Below, piece after piece: positions 20,522-29,176 of a stretch of 64,000 nucleotides of DNA. A program made the position numbers and the translations under genes. Positions within the stretch are counted from its first letter, which is position 1, and each line of letters opens with the position of its first letter. The notes under the pieces were generated by a model. The model was not told where the DNA came from. It saw only the letters and a list, made by a program, of their open reading frames with translations, and did not search any database. Source of the DNA: Aquabacterium humicola (GTDB lineage: Bacteria; Pseudomonadota; Gammaproteobacteria; Burkholderiales; Burkholderiaceae_C); assembly GCF_030167915.1 (NCBI RefSeq), contig NZ_JARGNB010000010.1:1-64000 (forward strand), written 5' to 3'.

Positions 20522-22507
20522 CTACCCGTTGACGTAGGCCCGAAGCCGTTCCGACAGCTTCGGGTGCTTCAGCTTGCGCAGGGCCTTGGCCTCGATCTGG
20601 CGAATGCGTTCGCGCGTCACGTCGAACTGCCGGCCGACTTCCTCGAGCGTGTGGTCGGTGCTCATGTCGATGCCGAAGCGCATGCGCAGCACCTTGGCTT
20701 CGCGGGGCGAGAGGCCGTCGAGCAGTTCGGCGACCACCGCCCGCAGATCCATCTGCATCACCGCATCCAGCGGCGCGACGGTGTCGGTGTCCTCGATGAA
20801 GTCACCCAGCGTGGTGTCACCGTCGTCGCCGACCGACACCTCCAGCGAGATCGGCTCCTTGGCGATCTTCATGATCTGCCGCACCTTGTCCTCGGGCAGC
20901 TCGAGCTTGCCGGCGATGGTCGCGACGTCCGGCTCGAAGCCGAACTCCTGCAGGTGCGCGCGACTCATGCGGTTGAGCTTGTTGACCGCTTCGATCATGT
21001 GCACCGGAACGCGGATGGTCCGCGCCTGGTCGGCGATCGCCCGGGTGATGGCCTGCCGGATCCACCAGGTCGCATAGGTCGAGAACTTGAAGCCGCGGCG
21101 GTATTCGAACTTGTCCACCGCCTTCATCAGGCCGACATTGCCTTCCTGGATCAGGTCCAGGAACATCAGGCCGCGATTGGTGTACTTCTTGGCGATGGAG
21201 ATCACGAGGCGCAGGTTCGCTTCGACCAGCTCCTCCTTGGCCGCCAGCGACGTGCGCTCGGCGTCGTTCATCGCCTTGTGGATGGCCTTCAACGTGTCGA
21301 GCGGAACCAGCGTCCGGGACTGCAGGTCGATCAGCCGCTGCTGCAGTTCCTGGATCGCGTGCCGGTGGCGGCCCAGCGCCGCGCTGCAGGACAGGGCGGC
21401 CGCCGACTCGCGTTCGCTCCAGTCGAGGTTCAGCGCGTTGGGCGGAAAGCGTTCGACGAAGCGCTCCTGCGGCATGCCGCAGCGGTCCACCGCGATCCTG
21501 CGGATCTCGCGCTCGCAGCGGCGCACGTCCTCGACCTGCGCGCGCGCGATGCCGCACAGCCGGTCGATCGTCTTGACCGTGAACCGGATGCCCATCAGCT
21601 CCTCGCTGAGCATCTGCTGCGCCTTCTCGTAGGCCGACGAGCCGCAGCCGGTCTTGGCGTGCGCCTTGCGCAGCTTGTCGAACCCGGTCCGCAGCGACGC
21701 GAAGCGGTCGAGCGCCGCGGCCTTCAGTTCCTCCAGGCGCCTGCTCGTGAGCTGGCCGTTCGCGTCGTCATCGTCGACGTCGTCGAAGGCATCGATGTCT
21801 TCCTCGGCGACGTAGTCATCGGCCTCGCCAGCCACGACGATGCCGTCGACGACCTCCGAGATGCTCATCTGCCCGGCGGCGATGCGCTCGCCGCAGGCCA
21901 GGATCTCGGCCATGATCGACGGCGAGCCGGAGATCGCCAGCATCATCGCCTGCAGGCCGGCCTCGATGCGCTTGGCGATCTCGACCTCGCCCTCGCGCGT
22001 GAGCAGTTCGAACGAGCCCATCTCGCGCATGTACATGCGCACCGGGTCCGTCGTGCGGCCGAACTCCGAGTCGACGGTCGACAGCGCGGCTTCGGCGGCC
22101 TCCTCGGCTTCCTCGTCGCTGGCCGCCGCGACGGTGCCGCCGGCGACCAGCAGCGTCGCTGCATCCGGTGCGCGTTCGTAGACCGCGATGCCCATGTCGT
22201 TGAGCATCTTTACCGTCGCTTCGAGCACCTCGGCGTCGACGAGCCTCTCGGGCAGGTGATCGTGGATCTCCTGCTGGGTCAGGAAGCCCCGCGTCTTGCC
22301 CATCTTCACGAGGTCCCTGAGCTCGCTGCGGCGCCGGTTCTCCTCGTCGGGGCTGAGCGTCGTCTCGTCCAGTCCGAATTCGCGGATCAGCGCCCGCACC
22401 TTCGACTTCGGGACCTTGACGCGCAAGGGCTTTCCCGAAGGGGCGTCGGCAACGGCCACGTCGGTGGCCGGGGGCGTCTTGAGAGCTTGACTGGACTTCT
22501 TGGCCAC
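20522..22507 (-). CDS. RNA polymerase sigma factor, RpoD type
   Basis: A 661-residue primary-type sigma-70. It has region 1.1 (~35-110), [21 protein letters not shown] (1.2), an acidic non-conserved insert (~220-260), region 2 ([20 protein letters not shown] and [18 protein letters not shown]), region 3 and region 4.2 ([24 protein letters not shown]). All promoter-recognition helices look intact. The usual dnaG-rpoD neighbourhood is missing, so this may be a second RpoD-like factor rather than the housekeeping one. Cysteine-containing changes in the insert ([18 protein letters not shown]) look diverged from standard betaproteobacterial RpoD. Confidence 0.85.
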   Translation of the reverse strand: MAKKSSQALKTPPATDVAVADAPSGKPLRVKVPKSKVRALIREFGLDETTLSPDEENRRRSELRDLVKMGKTRGFLTQQEIHDHLPERLVDAEVLEATVKMLNDMGIAVYERAPDAATLLVAGGTVAAASDEEAEEAAEAALSTVDSEFGRTTDPVRMYMREMGSFELLTREGEVEIAKRIEAGLQAMMLAISGSPSIMAEILACGERIAAGQMSISEVVDGIVVAGEADDYVAEEDIDAFDDVDDDDANGQLTSRRLEELKAAALDRFASLRTGFDKLRKAHAKTGCGSSAYEKAQQMLSEELMGIRFTVKTIDRLCGIARAQVEDVRRCEREIRRIAVDRCGMPQERFVERFPPNALNLDWSERESAAALSCSAALGRHRHAIQELQQRLIDLQSRTLVPLDTLKAIHKAMNDAERTSLAAKEELVEANLRLVISIAKKYTNRGLMFLDLIQEGNVGLMKAVDKFEYRRGFKFSTYATWWIRQAITRAIADQARTIRVPVHMIEAVNKLNRMSRAHLQEFGFEPDVATIAGKLELPEDKVRQIMKIAKEPISLEVSVGDDGDTTLGDFIEDTDTVAPLDAVMQMDLRAVVAELLDGLSPREAKVLRMRFGIDMSTDHTLEEVGRQFDVTRERIRQIEAKALRKLKHPKLSERLRAYVNG

Positions 22508-22582
22508 GGTGCGAGGGTTCTGCGAAGGGAAAAAGCGGGCAAGCCTTCGCAGGCGCGCCCTCGACTGTGCCGGAAGGCCTGA

Positions 22583-22936
22583 TCAGTAGCCGCGGCCGCC
22601 GCCGTAGCCGCCGCCACCGCCGTAGCCGCCGCCACCGCCGCGACGTTGACCGCCGCCGCCGCCGCCACCGAAACCGCCCGGCCGGTCTTCCTTGGGACGC
22701 GCCTCGTTCACGACCAGCGCGCGGCCGTCGACCATCTGGCCGTTCATGCCGCGGATGGCCGCCTGCGCTTCCGCGTCGGACCCCATTTCCACGAACCCGA
22801 AGCCCTTGGAGCGGCCGGTGTCACGGTCCATCATGACCTTGGCCGAGGTGACCGTGCCGAAGCCGGAGAACTGCTGTTGGAGGGTGTCGTCGCGCATCGC
22901 GTAGGAGAGATTGCCGACGTAGAGCTTGTTGCCCAC
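22583..22936 (-). CDS. Glycine-rich RRM RNA-binding protein
   Basis: A 117-residue protein with one RNA recognition motif. RNP2 is KLYVGNLSY and RNP1 is SKGFGFVEM, and a C-terminal Gly/Arg/Tyr-rich tail (GGGGGYGGGRGY) follows. Such small RRM proteins in betaproteobacteria and cyanobacteria bind RNA and are often cold-induced. The GTG at 22936 gives the family's standard N-terminus (VGNKLYVGN); no ATG is suitably placed. A long gene-free stretch upstream may be a regulated leader. Confidence 0.85.
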   Translation of the reverse strand: MGNKLYVGNLSYAMRDDTLQQQFSGFGTVTSAKVMMDRDTGRSKGFGFVEMGSDAEAQAAIRGMNGQMVDGRALVVNEARPKEDRPGGFGGGGGGGQRRGGGGGYGGGGGYGGGRGY

Positions 22937-23365
22937 TGGAGTTGCCTTTGAGAGAGGTGGCTGCAGGTTTCCAGCGTGACCTGCGTTGCATGGAGCGGCT
23001 TCGGGTGAACCCGCGCGACGGGAAACGCGTTGCGCAGAGCGCCGCGCGTTGCTGGACCGTGTATGGAAACAAGGGAGGCGCGGCGTGCGCCATCCCTGGA
23101 GTGTGGTTTGTCGGTGGTGGCGGCGTTCCGACGCCGTAAAGCCGGTCGAGAGGAAGAAAGGACCGGAGTAGGGCTCGCCGCAAGGAGACCGGCGCAAGCA
23201 CGACCGGCGAAGCCGGTCTGGCGGCTTGGCAGCGGTGCGAAATGGGCCGGAGGACGTTCAACAAGGTTGCCGCGCCAGTGAGCAATGCGCGGCAGGGTGG
23301 CGGATTATAGGTTCGTGCGGCAGCGTCCGGGGCGATTCATGACGAATGCCACGCCCGCGCAGGGC
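22937..23365 (-). other. Long gene-free leader region of the RRM gene
   Basis: No convincing coding sequence was found in these ~430 bases. They contain a perfect 7-bp hairpin with a three-base loop at 23202-23218 (GACCGGC / GCCGGTC). The region could be a long structured 5' leader of the RRM transcript, as in cold-shock mRNAs; this is inference. Confidence 0.35.
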
Positions 23366-23389
23366 ACGCCGGCATTGAGACGCCGGCGT
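23366..23389 (-). terminator. Hairpin after the 35-residue peptide gene
   Basis: ACGCCGGC and GCCGGCGT (8 bp, perfect) flank an 8-base loop and begin 7 bases past the stop of the small gene. No clear T-run follows. Confidence 0.45.
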
Positions 23390-23395
23390 TCGCTG

Positions 23396-23503
23396 TCACC
23401 ACCAGCCGTACAGCGCGACCAGGAACAACGCCGGCGCGCCGATGCCGAGCAGGATCGCCGCCAGCGGCAGCGCGAGCTCGCCGAGGAATTGCCTGATCGC
23501 CAT
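23396..23503 (-). CDS. Short single-span membrane peptide
   Basis: A 35-residue peptide starting MAIRQFLGEL and continuing with one strongly hydrophobic helix (LPLAAILLGIGAPALFLVAL) that ends YGWW. An AAGGA ribosome site lies ~8 bases before the ATG at 23503, and a hairpin follows the stop, which supports a real gene. Small inner-membrane peptides of this form often modulate a partner complex; no partner is suggested by context. It is upstream of the RRM gene on the same strand. Confidence 0.55.
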   Translation of the reverse strand: MAIRQFLGELALPLAAILLGIGAPALFLVALYGWW

Positions 23504-23758
23504 GGGGAGTCCTTCGGAACTGCGGGGAGGGAGTGGCGCCACTGTAGGCAGCAGGCCCCGTGCTGCGGCATGCACTCTTGCCGTCACGGGTTGTGAAGTC
23601 CGTCACAGGCCACCGGCACGGTCGCGACTCGGAACTGGGGGGCATTCAGGCCGGCTTTCGGCCGATCGCGCGCGGGCCCGCTGGCGTCCAATCGGCAGGC
23701 TGCCTGGGCTGCGCTCGTTGCGCACGTCCCCAAGGCCTCACGCCGGAGCCCGACGCGC

Positions 23759-24433
23759 ATGTTGATGAAACAGACCCCCGCCCACAGCATCGTCAACCAG
23801 GACCTGCTGGGCCTGATTCCGCCGAACGCACGCCGCGTCGTCGAGGTCGGCTGCATGCATGGCGCGATGGCCCAGGCCTACCGCGCAAAGAACCCGACGG
23901 CCGAGTACGTCGGCATCGACATCGACCCCGATTACGCCGCCGTCGCCGCGAGCCAGTGCACGCAGGCCCTGGCCGGCGACATCGAGACCTTCACGCCCGC
24001 GGCCTTCGACAAGCTGTTCCCGAGCGACGTGTGGATCTTCGGCGACTGCCTCGAGCACCTGCGCGACCCCTGGCGCATCGTCAAGACCATCCGCGCCGGC
24101 ATCGACGCCGACGGCTGCCTGCTGGCCTGCATCCCGAACGCCCAGCATTGGAGCGTGCAGATGCGCCTGGCGACCGGGCTCTTCCGCTACGAGGATTCGG
24201 GGCTGATGGACCGCACCCACGTGCGCTGGTTCACCCGCATCACGATGATGGAAATGTTCCTGCAGGCCGGCTGGAAGATCGAAACCGCCTTCAGCCGCCA
24301 GCTGCCGACGCAGGCGCCCGGCACGCTGATGGCCGGCATCCGCGCAATCGCCGAGACCGGCGGCACCGACCCCGACCAGGCCGAACGCGACGCGAACGCG
24401 TTCCAGTACCTCTTCAAGGTCACGCCGGCCTGA
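23759..24433 (+). CDS. SAM-dependent methyltransferase, class I
   Basis: A 224-residue methyltransferase. Motif I VVEVGCMHGAMAQAY is near residue 28, motif II YVGIDIDPDYA near 53, and FGDCLEHLRDPW near 95 is typical of the type 11/12 group that acts on glycans, lipids or small molecules. It begins the glycan region ahead of a TolC-like gene and pseB, so a sugar or aglycone substrate is plausible. ATG 23759 is used; the second Met two codons later is equally possible. It is followed by a 550-base stretch with large inverted repeats. Confidence 0.8.
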   Translation: MLMKQTPAHSIVNQDLLGLIPPNARRVVEVGCMHGAMAQAYRAKNPTAEYVGIDIDPDYAAVAASQCTQALAGDIETFTPAAFDKLFPSDVWIFGDCLEHLRDPWRIVKTIRAGIDADGCLLACIPNAQHWSVQMRLATGLFRYEDSGLMDRTHVRWFTRITMMEMFLQAGWKIETAFSRQLPTQAPGTLMAGIRAIAETGGTDPDQAERDANAFQYLFKVTPA

Positions 24434-24497
24434 TTGGCAAGTGGCCGTTCTCGGCACGGTTGCGGACATTCGCCGCGGCGTGCTTCGGTCTGCACAA

Positions 24498-24625
24498 GAT
24501 CAGGCCGGCGGGGCGCTCTGTTCCGCTCATGTCCCCCGGGCCGGGCTGCGTCGATATGCCCCGGGTCGTGCTCGGCCGGCCCTCCTCCTTGACTTCGCTC
24601 CACAGAGCGCCCCGCCGTCCTGATC
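24498..24625. repeat. Long stem-loop, member 1 of an inverted pair
   Basis: Arms 24498-24521 and 24602-24625 pair over 24 bp with one mismatch, enclosing an 80-base loop. The loop carries two blocks, 24524-24543 (20 nt) and 24574-24599 (26 nt), that recur exactly, in inverted orientation, in the loop of the element at 24670-24794. The ~30 bases between the blocks differ. The stem sequences of the two elements are unrelated. Confidence 0.8.
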
Positions 24626-24669
24626 CGCACCGCCCTGGCAGGCCATCGCATGCCGCGATGGTGATGGAG

Positions 24670-24794
24670 CCAAGGCCGCTGGGTGCCCGGCGTAGCGAAG
24701 TCAAGGAGGAGGGCCGGCCGGGATTGAGCCTGAGGTGTATCAGCGGCGCACGGCCCGGGGGACATGAGCGGAGCCGGGCACCCAGTGGCCTTGG
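24670..24794. repeat. Long stem-loop, member 2 of an inverted pair
   Basis: Arms 24670-24690 and 24774-24794 pair over 21 bp with one mismatch, enclosing an 83-base loop. Loop blocks 24694-24719 and 24751-24770 are exact reverse complements of the blocks in member 1, so the two loops could pair with each other. A small hairpin (24643-24661, CCATCGC / GCGATGG) lies between the members. Confidence 0.8.
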
Positions 24795-24897
24795 CGCGCT
24801 CGGTGCCGGCACGCAAGATCCGAGCACAAACGACCGCAACGGGCCGACACCCGTCGTCCGCCGGATGCCCGTCGGCACCGCCCGACGCAAATTGAGC

Positions 24898-24969
24898 CTG
24901 AAAAGCGGCAGCTTTTCAGCCGATTGCGACCAAGCCCCCCCGGGTCTACTTCCAGGTGTCGAACACCTG
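24898..24969. repeat. Two small hairpins before the TolC-like gene
   Basis: CTGAAAAGC-GGCA-GCTTTTCAG (24898-24919) is a perfect 9-bp stem, and CAGGTGT-CGA-ACACCTG (24953-24969) a perfect 7-bp stem ending 16 bases before the ATG at 24986. The first may terminate upstream transcription; the second could mask or control the TolC gene start. Confidence 0.45.
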
Positions 24970-24985
24970 ATCCGTCGCCCCACCC

Positions 24986-26344
24986 ATGCCCCGCCTCCGC
25001 CGACTCCTCGCACCGCTGCAGCGCGGCGCCGTGGCGGCCGTGGTGTTGCTGGCGGCGGCGGTCGGGGCGGCGGCCCAGTCCACCTGCCCCGACGACGCCC
25101 CGCTGCCGTCGGGCAGCGTACCGCCCGAGCAGGCCCGCACGGCGCTGCGCACGCTGGTGCGCCAGGCCATCGAGCAGAGCCCGCAGGCCGGCGCCACCCG
25201 CCTGCTGGCCGAAGCCGCGCTCGACGACACCGCCGAGGCCCGCGCCGCGAAGTCGCCGCAGGCCTCGCTGAACGCCAGCATCGGCCCCAGCGTCGAGCGC
25301 GTGCGCAGCAAGAACGAAACCAATGCCGCGCAGGGCGGCGTCTCCGTGGCCATCAGCCAGCTGATCTGGGATGGCGGCCGCACCGACCGCCTGGTGAACT
25401 GGCGCGAGCGCCTCGCCGACGCCGCCCGCTTCGGCGACCTGAGCAGCCGCGAGGCGCTGGCGCTGTCCACCGTGTCGCTGGCGCTGGAGCGCAGCCGCTT
25501 CCGCCAGCAGGTGCAGGTCTATGGCCAGTACGTGCGCAAGATGCAGTGCCTGGCGAGGGCGCTCGAGCAGATCGTCGCCGCCGACCGCGGACGCCTGTCC
25601 GAGCTGGTGCAGGTGCGCAAGTCGCTGCAGCAGGCCGAGCTGTCGCGCACGCAGACCGAATCGCAGCTGCGCCAGGTGGAAGTGCGCCTGCGCCGGCTGG
25701 TCGGCGACACGCTGCCGGCCACCGAGCATGACTGGTCCGCGCTGCTGAGCGCCGTGCCCGACGTGCGGGGCCTGCAGGCCGACGCGCTGCGCTCGGCCGA
25801 GATCGCGCAGCTCGAGGCCAGCGCCGAAGCCGCGCAGCAGCTCGCGCGCTCGGTCGAAGCCAGCCACCAGCCGCGCGTCTCGTGGACCGGCGGCGCCAAT
25901 GCGGCGTCCGGCTTCGGCGGCACGATCGGCACCAACCATTCGAAGGGCCTGTCCTTCGGCCTCGCGATCAGCATCCCGCTGATCGACCAGGGCATCGCCG
26001 CCGCCTCGGCCGCCGCGAAGAAGCGCGCGCAGGCCGCGCAGCTGCAGCGCGACGAAGCGCTGCAGGCGCGCCGCGCCCGCATCGCCGAGGTGCACGAGCA
26101 GACCACCTCGTCCTTCGACCGTGCCGAACGTGTCGGCGCCGTGCTGCGCGACAGCGAGCGCCTGCGCGACTTCACGCTGCAGCAGTGGCAGCAGCTCGGC
26201 CGCCGGTCCCTGTTCGACGTGATGGCCGCCGAGAGCGACCACTACGGCCTGCGCATCTCGCTGGTCAATGCCCAGCACGACGGGCAGCAGATGAACGCGA
26301 TCCTGCTGTCCTTGGGGCAGGGGCTGCAGGGGTGGCTGCAATGA
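24986..26344 (+). CDS. TolC-family outer membrane channel protein
   Basis: A 452-residue protein. A signal peptide ends near residue 31 (VGAAAQS), followed by two related halves rich in long helices (AAKSPQASLNASIGPSVERV and LSFGLAISIPLIDQGIAAASAA), the TolC/OprM-type pattern with ~440-residue length. It should form the outer-membrane duct of a type I secretion or efflux system. No ABC transporter or membrane-fusion gene is adjacent. Between the methyltransferase and the glycan genes, export of a glycosylated or surface protein is possible but only inferred. Confidence 0.85.
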   Translation: MPRLRRLLAPLQRGAVAAVVLLAAAVGAAAQSTCPDDAPLPSGSVPPEQARTALRTLVRQAIEQSPQAGATRLLAEAALDDTAEARAAKSPQASLNASIGPSVERVRSKNETNAAQGGVSVAISQLIWDGGRTDRLVNWRERLADAARFGDLSSREALALSTVSLALERSRFRQQVQVYGQYVRKMQCLARALEQIVAADRGRLSELVQVRKSLQQAELSRTQTESQLRQVEVRLRRLVGDTLPATEHDWSALLSAVPDVRGLQADALRSAEIAQLEASAEAAQQLARSVEASHQPRVSWTGGANAASGFGGTIGTNHSKGLSFGLAISIPLIDQGIAAASAAAKKRAQAAQLQRDEALQARRARIAEVHEQTTSSFDRAERVGAVLRDSERLRDFTLQQWQQLGRRSLFDVMAAESDHYGLRISLVNAQHDGQQMNAILLSLGQGLQGWLQ

Positions 26345-26360
26345 GCGCCGCGCGGCCGTT

Positions 26361-26414
26361 CCGGAGGCGCTCGCTCCCCCTCGGGGGGACCGGCGCGCAG
26401 CGCCGTAGGGGGCT
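26361..26414. repeat. Dispersed GC-hairpin repeat, copy 3
   Basis: CCCCCTCGGGGGG followed by CGGCG-CGCAG-CGCCG and TAGGGGGCTCC, ending three bases before the next gene's ATG. It shares the skeleton of 1524-1578 and 8331-8387 and may form the leader of the 26418 gene. Confidence 0.5.
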
Positions 26415-26417
26415 CCA

Positions 26418-28154
26418 ATGATCGACGCGCTCTTCGTCCTGCAGCGCAGCGACGTGATCCACCTGGCCGCTCACCAGGAGCGTTACGCCGACACCCGCAT
26501 GCTCTTCGTCGACCCCGGCATTCTCGATGCCGCCGTCGCCGCAGGCTTCCGCCACTACGAGTTCCGCCGCCTCGACGTCGGCGCCGACATCGCCACCGCG
26601 GTGTACGCCGAAGCGCAGGCCCGCGCGAGCCGCATCGACCAGCTGCTGACGCGCGAGCGCGTGCGACTGTTCGGCCGCGGCCAATGGTCGGGCTGGGATC
26701 AGGCCCACCTGTACCTCTTCTTCCAGCGCGCGCTGACCATCGAACGGCTCGGCCAGGCGGCCGAAGCGCAGTTCCCGGAAGCGCGCCTGGGGCTGCTGCG
26801 GCCGTCGAACCCGCAACTGTTCAACTTCGACTCGATGCTGTCGACCGAGATCGTCGCCGGCAACAGCGCGCGCTGGCAGGTGATCGACCGCTACGACGCC
26901 GGCCGCTTCTGGAACCCGGCGATGCTGGAGTGGTGCTTCGATGCCGAGGGCGTGCGCGCCGCGGCGGCGGACGGCCTGGACGCGCTGACCCACATCCCGA
27001 CCTGCTTCTACGACGCGCGCTGGTTCGCGCAGTCCATCGAGGCGACGTTTCCGCGTTCGGTCGACCTGCCGGGCCTCTATTGCGACGTGCCGGTGCGCCG
27101 CGGCGACACGCTGCTGCTGAAGCGCCTGGACGAGCTGACGCCGGCGCAGCGGCCGCTGGCCTGCGAGCTGTACGCCGAACGCGCGCGCCGCCTCTTCATC
27201 GACGAGCTGCAGGGCCTGGTGCCCGACCGCGCCGCGCTCGAGCTGCAGGCCGCGACGCTGGCGCGCCGCTGCCTGATGCAGGCGATCAACTACCACGGGT
27301 TGTACGCGGCCCTCGAAGGCCGCCAGCCGCGCGTGATCGTCGCCGACCACGACACCGGCAACAACGGCCCGCTGTTCTCGCTGGCGCATGCGCTGCGCTC
27401 GCCGGTCACCGTGCTGCCGCATTCGGCCTATCCGACCTCGCCGCTGCCGCATGCCGACAACGTCGAGGCGGTCGAGCTGCCCGGCTTCTCGCCGCCGGTG
27501 CGCACCGTGCTGGGCCAGCCTGTCGCGCGCCGCGCGGTCGCGTTCCGCGCACGCCCGCAAGCGCAGGCGCGGCCGGCCGCCCGTCGCGTATGCCTGCTGC
27601 TGAACACGATGCAGAGCGAAGGCCTGTCGTACATCGACTTCTTCGGCCTGATCGGCTTCTACAAGGCCCTGCGCGCGCTGTGCGCACACCATGACCGCGA
27701 CCTCGTCGTGCGGCTGAAGCCCAGCACGCCGGCGCTGAACGTCGTCTCGGGCGCACTCGGCGAGCCGGCGGGCTTCTTCCAGCGCACGATGGCGCAGCCG
27801 CTGGACCAGCTGGCCGCGGAAGCGGATGTCTGCGTGGCCTACGGCGAGCCCACGAGCGGCACCGTGACCTTCCTCGATGCCGGCAGCTACGTGATGCATG
27901 TCGGCGACCAGCACTGGGCTGCCGACTACGTGATCACGCCGCCCTACGTCAGCGACGGCCTGGTGCCGTCGTACGGCGGCGCCGCCGCGCTGCAGGCGCT
28001 CGACGCGCTGTTCACGTCCAGCGAGCGCTACCTCGAATCGCAAGCCGCGCAGGCCACCGCCTACGCCGCGCGCTGCCGTGCCACGCACGACACGCTGTTT
28101 CCCGTTCCCACCGTTTTCCCTTCTGCCAGCTCAACCGCAACCCCAGGAGCCTGA
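26418..28154 (+). CDS. Large protein of the Pse locus, possible glycosyltransferase
   Basis: A 578-residue cytoplasmic protein that I cannot place in a family with certainty. The N-terminal half has mixed alpha/beta sequence (SGWDQAHLYLFFQRALTIERLG). The C-terminal half (ARRVCLLLNTMQSEGLSYIDF, then VVRLKPSTPALN, then DVCVAYGEPTSGTVTFLDAGS) resembles the nucleotide-sugar half of GT-B enzymes such as capsule KpsS/CDP-glycerol transferases. It sits 5 bases before pseB, so it is coupled to Pse synthesis, and no other transferase is present. A CMP-Pse transferase role is therefore a reasonable guess, no more. The last ~20 residues are low-complexity (Pro/Ser/Thr). Confidence 0.55.
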   Translation: MIDALFVLQRSDVIHLAAHQERYADTRMLFVDPGILDAAVAAGFRHYEFRRLDVGADIATAVYAEAQARASRIDQLLTRERVRLFGRGQWSGWDQAHLYLFFQRALTIERLGQAAEAQFPEARLGLLRPSNPQLFNFDSMLSTEIVAGNSARWQVIDRYDAGRFWNPAMLEWCFDAEGVRAAAADGLDALTHIPTCFYDARWFAQSIEATFPRSVDLPGLYCDVPVRRGDTLLLKRLDELTPAQRPLACELYAERARRLFIDELQGLVPDRAALELQAATLARRCLMQAINYHGLYAALEGRQPRVIVADHDTGNNGPLFSLAHALRSPVTVLPHSAYPTSPLPHADNVEAVELPGFSPPVRTVLGQPVARRAVAFRARPQAQARPAARRVCLLLNTMQSEGLSYIDFFGLIGFYKALRALCAHHDRDLVVRLKPSTPALNVVSGALGEPAGFFQRTMAQPLDQLAAEADVCVAYGEPTSGTVTFLDAGSYVMHVGDQHWAADYVITPPYVSDGLVPSYGGAAALQALDALFTSSERYLESQAAQATAYAARCRATHDTLFPVPTVFPSASSTATPGA

Positions 28155-28158
28155 CGCC

Positions 28159-29169
28159 ATGCTGAGCAACAAGTCCATCCTCATCACCGGCGGCACCGGC
28201 TCGTTCGGCAAGGCCTTCGTGCACACGGTGCTGTCGCGCTACCCCGACGTCAAGCGCCTGGTGATCTACTCGCGCGACGAGCTGAAGCAGTTCGAGATGC
28301 AGCAGCTGCTGCCGCCCAGCAAGTACCCGCAGCTGCGCTACTTCATCGGCGACATCCGCGACCAGGCCCGCCTGACGCGTGCGCTCGAAGGCATCGACAT
28401 CGTCGTGCACGCCGCCGCGCTGAAGCAGGTGCCCACCGCCGAGTACAACCCGTTCGAGTGCATCAAGACCAATGTGCTGGGTGCGCAGAACCTGATCGAG
28501 GCCTGCCTGGACACCAAGGTGCAGCGCGTCGTGGCCCTCTCGACCGACAAGGCCGCCGCGCCGATCAACCTGTACGGCGCCACCAAGCTGTGCTCGGACA
28601 AGCTGTTCGTCGCCGGCAACAACATCAAGGGCTCGCGCGACCTGCGCTTTTCCGTCGTGCGCTACGGCAACGTGATGGGCAGCCGCGGCTCGGTGATCCC
28701 GTTCTTCGCCGAGAAGCGCGCCACCGGCGTGCTGCCGATCACCGACCCGCAGATGACGCGCTTCAACATCTCGCTGCAGGAAGGCGTCGACATGGTGCTG
28801 TGGTCGATCGAGCATGCCTGGGGCGGCGAGATCCTGGTGCCGAAGATCCCGTCCTACCGCATCACCGACGTGGCCTCGGCCGTGGCGCCGGAAGCGGAGC
28901 AGAAGATCGTCGGCATCCGCCCGGGCGAGAAGATCCACGAGGAGATGATCACCGCCAGCGACAGCCCGAACACGGTGGACCTGGGCGGCTACTACGCGAT
29001 CCTGCCGTCGGGCGCGGAGTACTCGATCGACGACTACTGCGCGCGCATGAACGCCAAGCGCGTCGCGCCGGGCTTCTCGTACGACAGTGGCAGCAACACC
29101 GATTTCCTGTCAGTGCCGCAGCTGCAGACGATGATCCAGGCCGAGCTCGGTCCGCAACAGAGCCACTGA
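28159..29169 (+). CDS. pseB: UDP-N-acetylglucosamine 4,6-dehydratase (inverting)
   Basis: A 336-residue SDR enzyme, the first step of pseudaminic acid synthesis (UDP-GlcNAc to the UDP-4-keto-6-deoxy-L-arabino sugar). The NADP-binding GGTGSFG spans residues 11-17, and the catalytic set is T129-D130-K131 with Y139xxxK143 (NLYGATK). Length and sequence match PseB rather than membrane-bound FlaA1/WbpM-type dehydratases. The ATG at 28159 closely follows the upstream gene. The pathway continues at 31665 after an intervening LysR/peptidase pair. Confidence 0.93.
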   Translation: MLSNKSILITGGTGSFGKAFVHTVLSRYPDVKRLVIYSRDELKQFEMQQLLPPSKYPQLRYFIGDIRDQARLTRALEGIDIVVHAAALKQVPTAEYNPFECIKTNVLGAQNLIEACLDTKVQRVVALSTDKAAAPINLYGATKLCSDKLFVAGNNIKGSRDLRFSVVRYGNVMGSRGSVIPFFAEKRATGVLPITDPQMTRFNISLQEGVDMVLWSIEHAWGGEILVPKIPSYRITDVASAVAPEAEQKIVGIRPGEKIHEEMITASDSPNTVDLGGYYAILPSGAEYSIDDYCARMNAKRVAPGFSYDSGSNTDFLSVPQLQTMIQAELGPQQSH

Positions 29170-29176
29170 ACCCGCA

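Noticed and set aside
24498-24794. Reading the stem-loop pair as a CRISPR array or integron attC array
   Set aside because: Only two units in opposite orientation, no regular direct repeats or spacers, no cas or integrase gene, and no attC core-site layout.
24441-24985. Short frames in the inverted-repeat region with repeated peptides such as GRPSSLTSL
   Set aside because: These peptides are translations of the repeat blocks in several frames and orientations; no frame has a ribosome site or a recognisable domain.
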